Shown here: piece by piece, positions 18,401 to 26,177 of the stretch
Numbering within the stretch: position 1 is the stretch's first letter
Layout of the letters: each line of letters begins with the position of its first letter
NCBI RefSeq assembly: GCF_001458295.1
Contig: NZ_CYUD01000001.1
Location: 434,001 to 498,000, forward strand
Source of the DNA: Ruegeria denitrificans
GTDB taxonomy: Bacteria; Pseudomonadota; Alphaproteobacteria; Rhodobacterales; Rhodobacteraceae
DNA: 64,000 nucleotides
Direction: 5' to 3'
Translations under genes and position numbers: made by a program
The notes under the pieces: model-generated
Told to the model about the DNA's origin: nothing
The model's input: only the letters and a program-made list of their open reading frames with translations
The model's database searches: none

Positions 18401-18470
18401 CGGCGATATCAGGGAGGAGGAGAGATATCACCGCTGAAATACAGGTCCTAAAGGGAGGAGGAAGGACCTG
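18401..18470 (-). ncRNA. CcsR-like small RNA, copy 1
   Basis: The first pair downstream of the DUF1127 stop: H1 (18442-18470, eight perfect pairs) and H2 (18401-18433, ten pairs, one of them G-U only in minus-strand RNA). Both loops carry CCTCCTCCC. H1 starts 23 bases after the DUF1127 stop codon, so the RNA is probably processed from a shared transcript, as described for CcsR1-4 in R. sphaeroides. Confidence 0.8.
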
Positions 18471-18493
18471 ATCTCGGTTATGTCGGTGCGCGC

Positions 18494-18718
18494 TTACTGC
18501 GCGACGTATTCTTCGGCCGCTTGCAATGCTACGCGGCGGATCATCGAACGGTGTAGGCCCAGATCGGCCAGCTCTCGGTTCGATAGGTCGGACAGTTCGT
18601 TCACAGTCCGGCGGTAGACCCGGTGCCGAATGAACCTGGTCTTTGCGGCTTCAATCAGCGATGCCAAGCCGATTTCCGGTGCGCCTTTGAGCGCGGTTCG
18701 ATGCGTTGCTACAGCCAT
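18494..18718 (-). CDS. DUF1127 protein, CcaF1-like
   Basis: A 74-residue basic protein with a C-terminal DUF1127 motif: VYRRTVNELSDLSNRELADLGLHRSMI. In R. sphaeroides the DUF1127 protein CcaF1, encoded directly upstream of CcsR1-4, binds RNA and aids maturation of those small RNAs. The same order here (DUF1127 gene, then paired anti-Shine-Dalgarno hairpins) supports the same role by inference. I chose the ATG at 18716-18718 because a GAG Shine-Dalgarno sits eight bases upstream; an ATG two codons earlier is also possible. No firm promoter was identified in the 150 bases upstream. Confidence 0.85.
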   Translation of the reverse strand: MAVATHRTALKGAPEIGLASLIEAAKTRFIRHRVYRRTVNELSDLSNRELADLGLHRSMIRRVALQAAEEYVAQ

Positions 18719-18724
18719 TTGCAT

Positions 18725-19243
18725 TACTCGATATGTTTAGTTGTTGCCGGGGTGTTCCAGCGTTTGGTTGAGGATGAAGATAGGCAAATGCTGCGCATGC
18801 ACAATAGGTGAAGTCATCAATGCTGCTATGCAGCAATTGCATAGATATCAATTCGGTAATGCGCTCGTGTATTTTGTAGGGGCCTTGAAGCAGAAGTTTC
18901 GAGGGTGTTTTGCCCGCTGCAATGATTTCTGCTTCCTTGAGCGCGTTGATCTTAAGTTGACTGTTCTGTCAATCAGTAGCGGCGCTGGCCCGGCATAAAG
19001 AGCGTTATGGAGTGCATGGGAAATCATGGGCTAAGCGTTGAGCTGTCTTCACGCATGGCATCGATTACCTTGGATGTAAGGTGATTCGCGCTGCGAAATC
19101 TGAGGAATTGGCTGCTAAGTCAGAAAATAATTCAATAATAGAGAAATATTTGGGAATTTATGGGGCACAGTAATTTTCAGATCACTTTTACTACATATAG
19201 GGTTATTAATTAGTTTAACGTCTATCAGTGGTGTAATGCGGGT
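18725..19243. other. Non-coding gap between the DUF1127 gene and the mraZ leader
   Basis: About 520 bases with no convincing gene on either strand. The left part must hold the promoter of the DUF1127-RNA unit (minus strand). The right part (about 19120-19240) is clearly AT-rich compared with its surroundings and probably contains upstream promoter elements for the division cluster. No repeat or hairpin stands out. Confidence 0.5.
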
Positions 19244-19285
19244 GGTTTTCAATCGGTTTTCAATCGGTTTTCATATGGGTATATT
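19244..19285 (+). promoter_or_regulatory. Triple 11-bp direct repeat and probable promoter upstream of mraZ
   Basis: GGTTTTCAATC is repeated at 19244 and 19255 and again at 19266 with its last bases changed. The period is about one helical turn, so a protein could bind on one face. A possible sigma-70 promoter overlaps it: TTTTCA (19257-19262), 17 bases, TATATT (19280-19285). MraZ is known in other bacteria to bind spaced short GG-containing repeats in its own promoter, so this is a candidate MraZ operator; that link is inference. Confidence 0.5.
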
Positions 19286-19327
19286 GCGATTCTTGATTTG
19301 AGATTTTGAATTTTCCTGTTGATTTCC

Positions 19328-19528
19328 ATGAATTCCCATGGCATCCCTTATTTATCCGATGAGGACGAGGCACATGGGGCACCAAACGACCCCGAAACAA
19401 TAAAACAGGTTTCATACAGGCATCTCGCTTTCATCAATCAAGAGATCCGGCGCGCGGGCGAGCAGACATCCCCCCAGGTGGCGCGCGCAGCTGGACATCC
19501 CGCACAGCGGGTCAATGCGGCGGGTTGA
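19328..19528 (+). CDS. Possible small protein in the mraZ leader
   Basis: An open frame of 66 codons (ATG 19328, TGA 19526-19528) lies wholly inside the leader. Its stop is in the left arm of the terminator. No Shine-Dalgarno is visible near the ATG or the TTG three codons upstream. The product (start MNSHGIPYLSDEDEAHG) is hydrophilic and not recognised. It could be a leader peptide or chance. Confidence 0.22.
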   Translation: MNSHGIPYLSDEDEAHGAPNDPETIKQVSYRHLAFINQEIRRAGEQTSPQVARAAGHPAQRVNAAG

Positions 19529-19558
19529 TCAGTGGCAGCAGATCAACCCGCCGTTTTT
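19519..19558 (+). terminator. Strong intrinsic terminator upstream of mraZ
   Basis: GGCGGGTTGATC (19519-19530) pairs perfectly with GATCAACCCGCC (19541-19552) over a ten-base loop and is followed by GTTTTT. It stands 50 bases before the mraZ start, so transcription of the whole cluster must read through it or start after it. Confidence 0.9.
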
Positions 19559-19609
19559 CATCTGGGGGTGTGAATTTTAAGTGGGGCGCAAGCGGAAGGG
19601 ACAGTCGTC

Positions 19610-20113
19610 TTGGCGCGCAGGTTTAGAGGTGAAAGCCACCACAAGGTGGATACGAAGGGCAGGGTGTCGATCCCGGCTTCGTTTCGCCGTGTGCTTGAGG
19701 CCTCGGACCCGAACTGGCAGCCCGGTGATACCCCCGAACTGGTGATCGTATACGGTGATCATCGCCGGAAATTCCTTGAATGTTATACGATGCAGGCGAT
19801 TGACGAGGTCGATCAAAAGATTGATGCGCTTCCGCGTGGCTCAATGCAGCGGAAGATGTTGCAGCGCATGTTCCACGGTCAATCCTTCCCCACCACAGTG
19901 GATGAAACCGGCCGTCTGGTTTTGCCAGCCAAGCTGCGTACCAAGATCGGATTGGAAAACGAGGCGTTCTTTATCGCCGCGGGTGATACGTTCCAGATCT
20001 GGAAACCCGAGACATATGAATCCGAAGAGTTGGCCTCCACCGAAGAATGGCTGGATGAACAGCCCGAGGATTTCGATCCTCTAGAGTTCCTAGATGGCGT
20101 CGGGGACGCGTAA
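19610..20113 (+). CDS. mraZ: Transcriptional regulator MraZ
   Basis: A 167-residue MraZ with two AbrB-like (SpoVT) DNA-binding repeats: [20 protein letters not shown] in the first, and [18 protein letters not shown] in the second. MraZ assembles into a ring and represses its own division operon in other bacteria. The predicted start is a TTG at 19610, giving the family N-terminus MARRFRGE; a GGAAGGG Shine-Dalgarno lies upstream. It is the first gene of the cluster, four bases ahead of rsmH. Confidence 0.95.
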   Translation: MARRFRGESHHKVDTKGRVSIPASFRRVLEASDPNWQPGDTPELVIVYGDHRRKFLECYTMQAIDEVDQKIDALPRGSMQRKMLQRMFHGQSFPTTVDETGRLVLPAKLRTKIGLENEAFFIAAGDTFQIWKPETYESEELASTEEWLDEQPEDFDPLEFLDGVGDA

Positions 20114-20117
20114 CGGC

Positions 20118-21110
20118 ATGGCCGGCGCTGACACCCCTTCTGAGAAGCCGCATATCCCTGTACTGCTGCGACCGTTACTGGCTGCGGTGGCACCGGTGTC
20201 TGGTGTTTGGCTGGACGGGACGTTTGGAGCGGGCGGCTATACCCGTGGCTTGTTGGAGGCCGGGGCTGACAAGGTTATTGGCGTGGACCGTGACCCGCTG
20301 GCTTTTGAGATGGCGGCTGACTGGGCGGATGGTTATGGCGACCGTCTGGTGATGCAGCCCGGTGTATTTTCCGGACTAGACGAATATGCGCAGGATCTGG
20401 ATGGGGTTGTTCTGGACCTTGGTGTCTCTTCCATGCAGTTGGATCAAGCCGAGCGCGGCTTTTCCTTCATGAAGGACGGCCCGCTGGATATGCGGATGAG
20501 CCAGGAAGGCGAGAGCGCCGCCGATCTGGTGAACACGGCGACCGAGGCACAGCTAGCCGACATTCTGTTTCACTATGGTGAGGAGCGTGCCAGCCGCCGT
20601 ATCGCGAAGGCTATCGTTAAAGCGCGGGCAGAGGAGCCGGTCACCACAACTCTGCGCCTGGTCGGGATCATCGAATCCTGCCTGCCGCGTCCAAAGCCAG
20701 GGCAATCGCACCCGGCAACGCGCAGCTTTCAGGGGCTTCGGATTGCAGTAAACGCGGAATATGATGAACTATTTCAAGGTCTTATGGCCGCAGAACGCGC
20801 ATTGAGGCCGGGCGGGCAGTTGGCCGTTGTGACTTTCCATTCCATCGAGGATCGGATGGTCAAACGGTTCTTTCAGTCCCGCGCAGGCAAGACCGGGCGG
20901 GCCAACCGTTATGCGCCTGAAATGGAACAGGAGCTGCCGCAATTCACACTCAAGACCCGCAAAGCCGTGGGGCCGGATGAGCAGGAGTTGCAAGAAAATC
21001 CACGCGCGCGCTCAGCCAAGCTGCGCGTGGCAGTACGGACCGAGGCTCCGGCAGGGGAAATTGATGCCCGCGCCATCGGGATGCCGCAACTGGGGGGAAG
21101 GGCAAGATGA
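20118..21110 (+). CDS. rsmH: 16S rRNA (cytosine-1402 N4) methyltransferase
   Basis: RsmH (MraW) methylates N4 of C1402 in the 16S rRNA decoding site using SAM. The 330-residue protein starts [17 protein letters not shown] four bases after the mraZ stop. Motifs include [18 protein letters not shown] (SAM loop), [41 protein letters not shown], and the C-terminal [15 protein letters not shown] and [12 protein letters not shown]. It overlaps ftsL by four bases. Confidence 0.97.
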   Translation: MAGADTPSEKPHIPVLLRPLLAAVAPVSGVWLDGTFGAGGYTRGLLEAGADKVIGVDRDPLAFEMAADWADGYGDRLVMQPGVFSGLDEYAQDLDGVVLDLGVSSMQLDQAERGFSFMKDGPLDMRMSQEGESAADLVNTATEAQLADILFHYGEERASRRIAKAIVKARAEEPVTTTLRLVGIIESCLPRPKPGQSHPATRSFQGLRIAVNAEYDELFQGLMAAERALRPGGQLAVVTFHSIEDRMVKRFFQSRAGKTGRANRYAPEMEQELPQFTLKTRKAVGPDEQELQENPRARSAKLRVAVRTEAPAGEIDARAIGMPQLGGRAR

Positions 21111-21475
21111 AAAGTGTTTTGTATGCGTTAACAGCTCTGTCCGTGTTTGGACTGGCGCTTTGGGCGTATCAGGAGAATTACCGCACTCAGCAGGTGGCGA
21201 AGGAAACACAGAAGTTACAGCGCGAGATTGGCATGGCGCAGGTGCGGCTGGCCGTTTTGAACGCGGAATGGGCCTATCTGAACCGTCCCGACCGATTGCG
21301 CGAACTGGCCGACCTGAACTTTGAACGTCTCGGCCTGTTGCCGCTGCGCGCTGAACAGTTCGGGCGCGCGGACCAGATTTCTTATGCCGAAGACCCGGAC
21401 CTGCCTATCGTCGACCCGATTGAATTGCAGGCAATTACCAGTACTCAGGCGCTGGGCGAGGTGCAGATTCCATGA
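21107..21475 (+). CDS. ftsL: Cell division protein FtsL
   Basis: A 122-residue bitopic protein: short N-terminus, membrane helix at about 3-20, then a periplasmic coiled coil ([20 protein letters not shown]) and the [20 protein letters not shown] motif seen in alphaproteobacterial FtsL. FtsL joins FtsB and FtsQ to activate FtsWI in the septum. The ATG overlaps the rsmH stop by four bases and its stop overlaps the ftsI ATG by four bases. Confidence 0.9.
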   Translation: MKSVLYALTALSVFGLALWAYQENYRTQQVAKETQKLQREIGMAQVRLAVLNAEWAYLNRPDRLRELADLNFERLGLLPLRAEQFGRADQISYAEDPDLPIVDPIELQAITSTQALGEVQIP

Positions 21476-23259
21476 CCCGTACCCCTCTGCGTCCTTTGGC
21501 CCGTGTTCTTGATGCTCGCGCCCGTGGGGAAAACCCAAAGGCGATCGAGCGGGAAAACATTCGTCAACGTCACGAAAACATGAAAGACCGCGCCCGCGCC
21601 CGCGCCGAAGGGCGTCTGTTGGTGCTGGGCCTGTTCTTTTTCTGCGCGTTCTCGGTGGTCGGTGTCCGCATGGGCATGCTTGCCACCTCAGAGGCGCAAG
21701 AGCCACTGGCCAGTGCCCCCGGTGCTGCGATTGCGATGCAGCGTGCCAATATCGTGGATCGCGAAGGGCGCATTTTGGCGACCAATCTGGACACGTATTC
21801 TGTCTATGCCCAGCCGCCTGCGATGATCGACCCGAATGCGGCCGCAGATCAGCTGGTGGCGATCTTTCCAGATCTGGACAAAGAGCGTCTGGTCAAAGAT
21901 TTTACCGGCACCCGCAAGTTCCTGTGGATCAAGAAACGTATCTCGCCGGAACAGAAACAAGCGGTGCATGATATCGGCGATCCGGGCATCCTGTTCGGTC
22001 CACGCGAGATGAGGTTGTATCCAAACGGACGTCTGGCCGCGCATATTCTGGGTGGATCGGGTTTTGGCCGCGAAGGCGTCAGCGCCGCCGAAGTTATTGG
22101 TGTGGCGGGTGTTGAAAAGCAATTCGACGACTATCTGCGTGACCCGGCCAATGGCAACAAGCCGCTGCAACTTTCGCTGGACCTGACCATTCAGGCAGCG
22201 GTCGAGCAGGTTCTGTACGGCGGCATGAAAATCATGAACGCAAAAGGGGCCTCGGCCGTGTTGATGAACGCGCACACGGGCGAGGTAATCTCGGCCGCGT
22301 CACTGCCATCCTTTGACCCGAACGACCGTCCGCGCCCGCCGACCTCGGGGTTTGATCCGTCAGACAGCCCTTTGTTCAACCGCTATGTGCAGGGCGTGTA
22401 TGAGCTTGGATCGGTGTTCAAAATCTTTACTGCTGCGCAAGCTGTTCAACTGGGTTTGGTGAATTCTGAGACGATCATCGATACCTCTGGTCCGATGCGG
22501 ATCGGGCGGTTCCCGATTGGTGAGTTCAACGGCAAGAACTACGGCAAGATCAGCGTTGCGGATGTGATCGTCCACAGCTCGAACCGTGGCACGGGCCGAT
22601 TGGCGTTGCAGATCGGCGCGCGCCGTCAGCAGGATTTCCTTGAGGCGCTGGGTATGTTCGAACCCACCCCCTTTGAAATCGTCGAGGCCGCCGGCGGTGA
22701 ACCGCTCAAGCCCAAGAAATGGGGCGAGCTGAGCACGGTGACCATTTCCTATGGTCATGGTCTGTCAACCAGCCCGATGCATCTGGCGGCCGGATATGCG
22801 GCGATTGCCAATGGCGGGCATTATGTCAGCCCGACTATTCTGCGTAAGAACGGTGCGCAGTACGGACCGCGGGTCATGTCTGAAAGCGCTGCAAAACAGG
22901 CGCAGAACATGCTGCGGCGTGTGGTGACAGATGGCACGGCCAGCTTTGGCGATGTTGCTGGATATGACGTGGCTGGCAAAACTGGTACGGCGGATAAGCC
23001 CAAGCCACGCGGTGGGTATTACGATGACAAAGTGATCGCGACCTTTGCGACGTTCTTCCCGGCCTATGATCCGAAATATGTGCTGATCGTCACGCTGGAT
23101 GAGCCGTCGATTGTTGCCTATGGCGAAAAGCGCCGGACGGCGGGTTGGACAGCTGTTCCGGTGGCCGCCGAGTTGATCGGACGGATCGCCCCGTTGCTTG
23201 GGTTGCGTCCCCGGCTTGAGCCTGAGGCACGCGCTGCTATAACCCTGACCTCAAATTAG
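21472..23259 (+). CDS. ftsI: Septal peptidoglycan transpeptidase (PBP3)
   Basis: A 595-residue class B penicillin-binding protein that cross-links septal peptidoglycan. One membrane helix at about 47-68, a pedestal domain starting RANIVDREGRILATNLDTYS, then the transpeptidase with SVFK (catalytic Ser314 and Lys317), SSN at 369-371 and KTGT at 503-506. Length and motif order are normal. The basic cytosolic tail is about 45 residues. It follows ftsL with a four-base overlap; murE begins 21 bases downstream. Confidence 0.97.
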   Translation: MTRTPLRPLARVLDARARGENPKAIERENIRQRHENMKDRARARAEGRLLVLGLFFFCAFSVVGVRMGMLATSEAQEPLASAPGAAIAMQRANIVDREGRILATNLDTYSVYAQPPAMIDPNAAADQLVAIFPDLDKERLVKDFTGTRKFLWIKKRISPEQKQAVHDIGDPGILFGPREMRLYPNGRLAAHILGGSGFGREGVSAAEVIGVAGVEKQFDDYLRDPANGNKPLQLSLDLTIQAAVEQVLYGGMKIMNAKGASAVLMNAHTGEVISAASLPSFDPNDRPRPPTSGFDPSDSPLFNRYVQGVYELGSVFKIFTAAQAVQLGLVNSETIIDTSGPMRIGRFPIGEFNGKNYGKISVADVIVHSSNRGTGRLALQIGARRQQDFLEALGMFEPTPFEIVEAAGGEPLKPKKWGELSTVTISYGHGLSTSPMHLAAGYAAIANGGHYVSPTILRKNGAQYGPRVMSESAAKQAQNMLRRVVTDGTASFGDVAGYDVAGKTGTADKPKPRGGYYDDKVIATFATFFPAYDPKYVLIVTLDEPSIVAYGEKRRTAGWTAVPVAAELIGRIAPLLGLRPRLEPEARAAITLTSN

Positions 23260-23280
23260 GCTGTCCAGCAGAGGTGGGTC

Positions 23281-24762
23281 ATGGGCACAAGGACGAAAAC
23301 ACTTAGCCAACTGGCCCTGACAGCGCGGGGCGGAGCGAATCCCGACATCACCGGACTGGCCGTTGATAGCCGCGAGGTAAAGGATGGCTATCTGTTTGCC
23401 GCGCTTCCCGGCACTCGCGTTCATGGCGGAGAATTCATCCAATTTGCCCTGCGAATGGGGGCTGCTGCGATCCTGACGGATGCTGAGGGCGCTGAAATTG
23501 CGGCCGACGAGTTGGCCGCCTCAGATGCTGCATTGATCGTGGTCGAAGACCCCAGGCAGGCGCTGGCCGGATGCGCCGCGCTTTGGTTTGGGGCCCAGCC
23601 GAAGACCATCGTAGCCGTCACCGGGACCAACGGCAAAACGTCCGTGGCCACCTTTGTGCGCCAGATCTGGATGGAACTTGGCTTGGCCGCTGTCAATCTT
23701 GGAACAACGGGAGTTGAGGGGACCTGGACCGCACCCTTGGCGCATACCACGCCTGAGCCGATCACTCTGCACCGCTGTTTAGCTGAAGCTGCTGAAAACG
23801 GCGTGACCCATGCTGCGATGGAAGCGTCCTCGCACGGGCTCGAACAGCGTCGTCTGGATGGTGTGCATCTGGCCGCCGCAGGCTTTTCGAATTTCACACA
23901 GGATCATCTGGATTATCACGAAACCTTCGAGGCTTATTTCTCCGCCAAGGCGGGGTTGTTTGATCGGGTTTTGCCACAGGATGGCACGGTGGTGATCAAC
24001 ATGAGCGATCCAAAAGGTGCCGAGGTTCGCAATATTGCCGAAGCGCGCGGTCAGAAAATCCTGACTGTCGGGTTGGGCGATGCCGATCTGTGTCTGATCG
24101 GTCAGCGCTTTGACGCGACGGGGCAGGATTTGCGGTTCTCGTGGCAGGGGAAGGTACTCCAAACCCGTCTAAACCTGATCGGAGGGTTTCAGGCCGAGAA
24201 TATCCTGCTCGCCTGTGGGCTGGTCATCGCCGCAGGGGAAGAGCCCGAGCGCGTGTTCGAAACCCTGCCGCATCTGACAACCGTCCGGGGCCGGATGCAG
24301 CTGGCCGCGACCCGCGACAACGGCGCAGCGGTTTTTGTCGACTATGCCCATACTCCAGATGCGGTAGCGACAGCACTTAAGGCGATGCGGCCGCATGTCA
24401 TGGGCCGCCTGATTGCAATTGTTGGCGCGGGCGGGGACAGAGATGCCACCAAACGCCCGTTAATGGGCAAGGCGGCGGCTGATCACGCGGACCTTGTCTT
24501 TGTTACCGACGACAACCCACGTAGCGAAGACCCGGCCACCATCCGCGCCGCTGTTTTGCTAGGCGCGCCGGAGGCCACCGAAGTTGGTGACCGGGCCGAA
24601 GCCATCCTGCGCGGCATTGATGCTCTGCAACCTGGTGATGCGCTGTTGATTGCCGGGAAAGGGCATGAGACCGGGCAGATCGTCGGTGATCAGGTGCTGC
24701 CGTTCGACGATGTGGAACAAGCCAGCATCAGCGTGGCCGCGCTGGACGGGAGGGTTGCATGA
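23281..24762 (+). CDS. murE: UDP-MurNAc-tripeptide synthetase (meso-diaminopimelate ligase)
   Basis: MurE adds the third residue of the stem peptide. The 493-residue protein has the ATP loop GTNGKT at 115-120, a central TTPEP and EASSHGLEQRRLDG motif with the carbamylated-Lys region, YAHTPDA, and DNPR at 411-414, the signature of meso-diaminopimelate-specific enzymes. It overlaps murF by four bases (ATGA). Confidence 0.97.
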   Translation: MGTRTKTLSQLALTARGGANPDITGLAVDSREVKDGYLFAALPGTRVHGGEFIQFALRMGAAAILTDAEGAEIAADELAASDAALIVVEDPRQALAGCAALWFGAQPKTIVAVTGTNGKTSVATFVRQIWMELGLAAVNLGTTGVEGTWTAPLAHTTPEPITLHRCLAEAAENGVTHAAMEASSHGLEQRRLDGVHLAAAGFSNFTQDHLDYHETFEAYFSAKAGLFDRVLPQDGTVVINMSDPKGAEVRNIAEARGQKILTVGLGDADLCLIGQRFDATGQDLRFSWQGKVLQTRLNLIGGFQAENILLACGLVIAAGEEPERVFETLPHLTTVRGRMQLAATRDNGAAVFVDYAHTPDAVATALKAMRPHVMGRLIAIVGAGGDRDATKRPLMGKAAADHADLVFVTDDNPRSEDPATIRAAVLLGAPEATEVGDRAEAILRGIDALQPGDALLIAGKGHETGQIVGDQVLPFDDVEQASISVAALDGRVA

Positions 24763-26153
24763 CGCTTTGGACAGCAGCCGAGGCGGCAGAAGCCACTGGC
24801 GGGTGCGCCACCACCGATTGGGTGGTAAATGGCGTGTCGATCGACACCAGAACCATTCAGCCAGGCGATATGTTCGTGGCCCTCAAAGACGTGCGTGACG
24901 GGCATGATTTCGTGGCGCAGGCGCTAGAAAAAGGCGCGGGCGCGGCGTTGGTGTCGCGTATCCCCGAGGGTGTTCCGGACGACGCGCCTCTATTAATTGT
25001 CGATGATGTTCAGACCGGACTTGAGGCGCTGGGGCAGGCGGGCCGTGCCCGGACCGGTGCGCGCGTGGTCGGTGTGACCGGCAGCGTCGGTAAGACGTCC
25101 ACCAAGGAAATGCTGGCCACCATTTTGGAAACGCAAGGAAAAACCCATGCCAGCGTGGCCAGCTACAATAACCATTGGGGCGTTCCCCTGACGCTGGCGC
25201 GGATGCCGCGAGACACCGAATTCGCGGTGATCGAGATCGGCATGAACCACCCCGGAGAGATTGCCCCACTGGCACGGCAGGCACGCCCGCATGTGGCGCT
25301 GGTGACGACCGTTGCGGCGGTACACCTTGAGGCTTTTGAATCCGTTGCGGGCATCGCTGAAGAAAAGGCCGCAATATTTGAGGGGCTCGAGCCCGGTGGC
25401 GCGGCCATCGTGAATGCCGATATCCAGCATGCAGAGATTTTGCGTCAGGCCGCGCAAGACCATGGGGCCGGGATCGTTGATTTTGGTCGTCAAGCTGTGG
25501 ACTTCGGTCTGATCGACGTTTCGCAAGGGGGCGACTCGGTCCGTGCTAGTGCTACGGTGCGTGATGTGACTATCACCTATGAGGTACAGTCCGCTGGTAC
25601 CCATTTTGCCATGAATGCGTTGGGAGCATTGGCGGCTTGTGTTGAAATGGATGTTGATCTTGATGACGCTATTGCGGCTCTGCGCCAATGGTCTCCGGTC
25701 AAGGGGCGGGGCGTGCGTGAAGTGATGCCGCTGGCGACGGGCGGGCAGATTGAATTGTTGGACGACAGCTACAATGCCAATCCCACCTCGATGGAGGCGG
25801 CGCTGGATGTACTGGCCGCGGCCCAGGGAACGCGCCGGATCGCTTTTCTGGGCGATATGAAAGAGTTGGGCGCGCAGGAAACCGCCATGCATGCCAGCAT
25901 GGCGGATGTCGCGGCAATGGCTCAGATCGATCAGGTTCACTGTATCGGTCCATTGATGAAGGCGCTGCATGAAGCGCTGCCCGAGGGCAAGCGCGGGCTG
26001 TGGAGCAAAACAAGCGCCGAGATGGTCGGGCACCTGCCGGATTTGATCCAGGCCGGTGATACAGTTCTGGCCAAGGGTTCTCTGAGTATGGCGCTGGCTC
26101 AGATTGTTGACGGTTTGCGGAAAATGGGGCAAGGGAGCGCGCTTGACCCATGA
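24759..26153 (+). CDS. murF: UDP-MurNAc-pentapeptide synthetase
   Basis: MurF adds D-Ala-D-Ala to the UDP-MurNAc-tripeptide. The 464-residue protein has the ATP loop GSVGKTS at 108-114, the VASYNNHWGVPLTL stretch, EIGMNHPGEI, the DDSYNANPTSMEAAL motif and a C-terminal FLGDMKELG and VLAKGSLSM. The start MTLWTAAEAAEATGG aligns with family members. It ends 24 bases before mraY. Confidence 0.97.
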   Translation: MTLWTAAEAAEATGGCATTDWVVNGVSIDTRTIQPGDMFVALKDVRDGHDFVAQALEKGAGAALVSRIPEGVPDDAPLLIVDDVQTGLEALGQAGRARTGARVVGVTGSVGKTSTKEMLATILETQGKTHASVASYNNHWGVPLTLARMPRDTEFAVIEIGMNHPGEIAPLARQARPHVALVTTVAAVHLEAFESVAGIAEEKAAIFEGLEPGGAAIVNADIQHAEILRQAAQDHGAGIVDFGRQAVDFGLIDVSQGGDSVRASATVRDVTITYEVQSAGTHFAMNALGALAACVEMDVDLDDAIAALRQWSPVKGRGVREVMPLATGGQIELLDDSYNANPTSMEAALDVLAAAQGTRRIAFLGDMKELGAQETAMHASMADVAAMAQIDQVHCIGPLMKALHEALPEGKRGLWSKTSAEMVGHLPDLIQAGDTVLAKGSLSMALAQIVDGLRKMGQGSALDP

Positions 26154-26177
26154 CCTCCGCGTGAGAAAGGTTTTGAC

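Larger units (their letters stand above)
18065..18470 (-). repeat. Tandem array of eight anti-Shine-Dalgarno-loop hairpins
   Basis: The motif GGGAGGAG on the plus strand occurs eight times, at 18079, 18121, 18191, 18234, 18304, 18346, 18412 and 18453, each time in the loop of an inverted repeat with 8-13 base pairs. The stems differ in sequence while the loops are constant, so selection acts on the structure and the loop. A unit of about 110 bases (two hairpins plus a short spacer hairpin at 18151-18166, 18264-18279 or 18375-18391) is repeated three times, with single hairpins at both ends. Confidence 0.92.
19292..19558 (+). ncRNA. UpsM-like leader RNA of the division cluster
   Basis: From the predicted transcription start near 19292 to a strong intrinsic terminator at 19519-19558 lies a leader of about 265 bases upstream of mraZ. 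In R. sphaeroides the mraZ leader yields the small RNA UpsM, which ends at such a terminator with partial read-through into mraZ. The position and the terminator match; the sequence similarity could not be checked, and the 5' end is only inferred from the promoter guess. Confidence 0.5.

Noticed and set aside
18042-18431. A 129-codon minus-strand open frame and a 107-codon plus-strand frame over the hairpin array
   Set aside because: They run through repeated RNA stems with terminator and spacer hairpins, have no Shine-Dalgarno in the right place, and give low-complexity products. The RNA structures explain the sequence better.
18065-18470. CRISPR array
   Set aside because: The repeats are short and lie in hairpin loops, the stems vary with compensating changes, the unit length is about 110 bases, and no cas gene is near.
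18725-18900. RpoH- or ECF-type promoter for the DUF1127-RNA unit
   Set aside because: Fragments such as TTGATG and GGAAC occur, but none has a matching -10 element at proper spacing, so no promoter was called.
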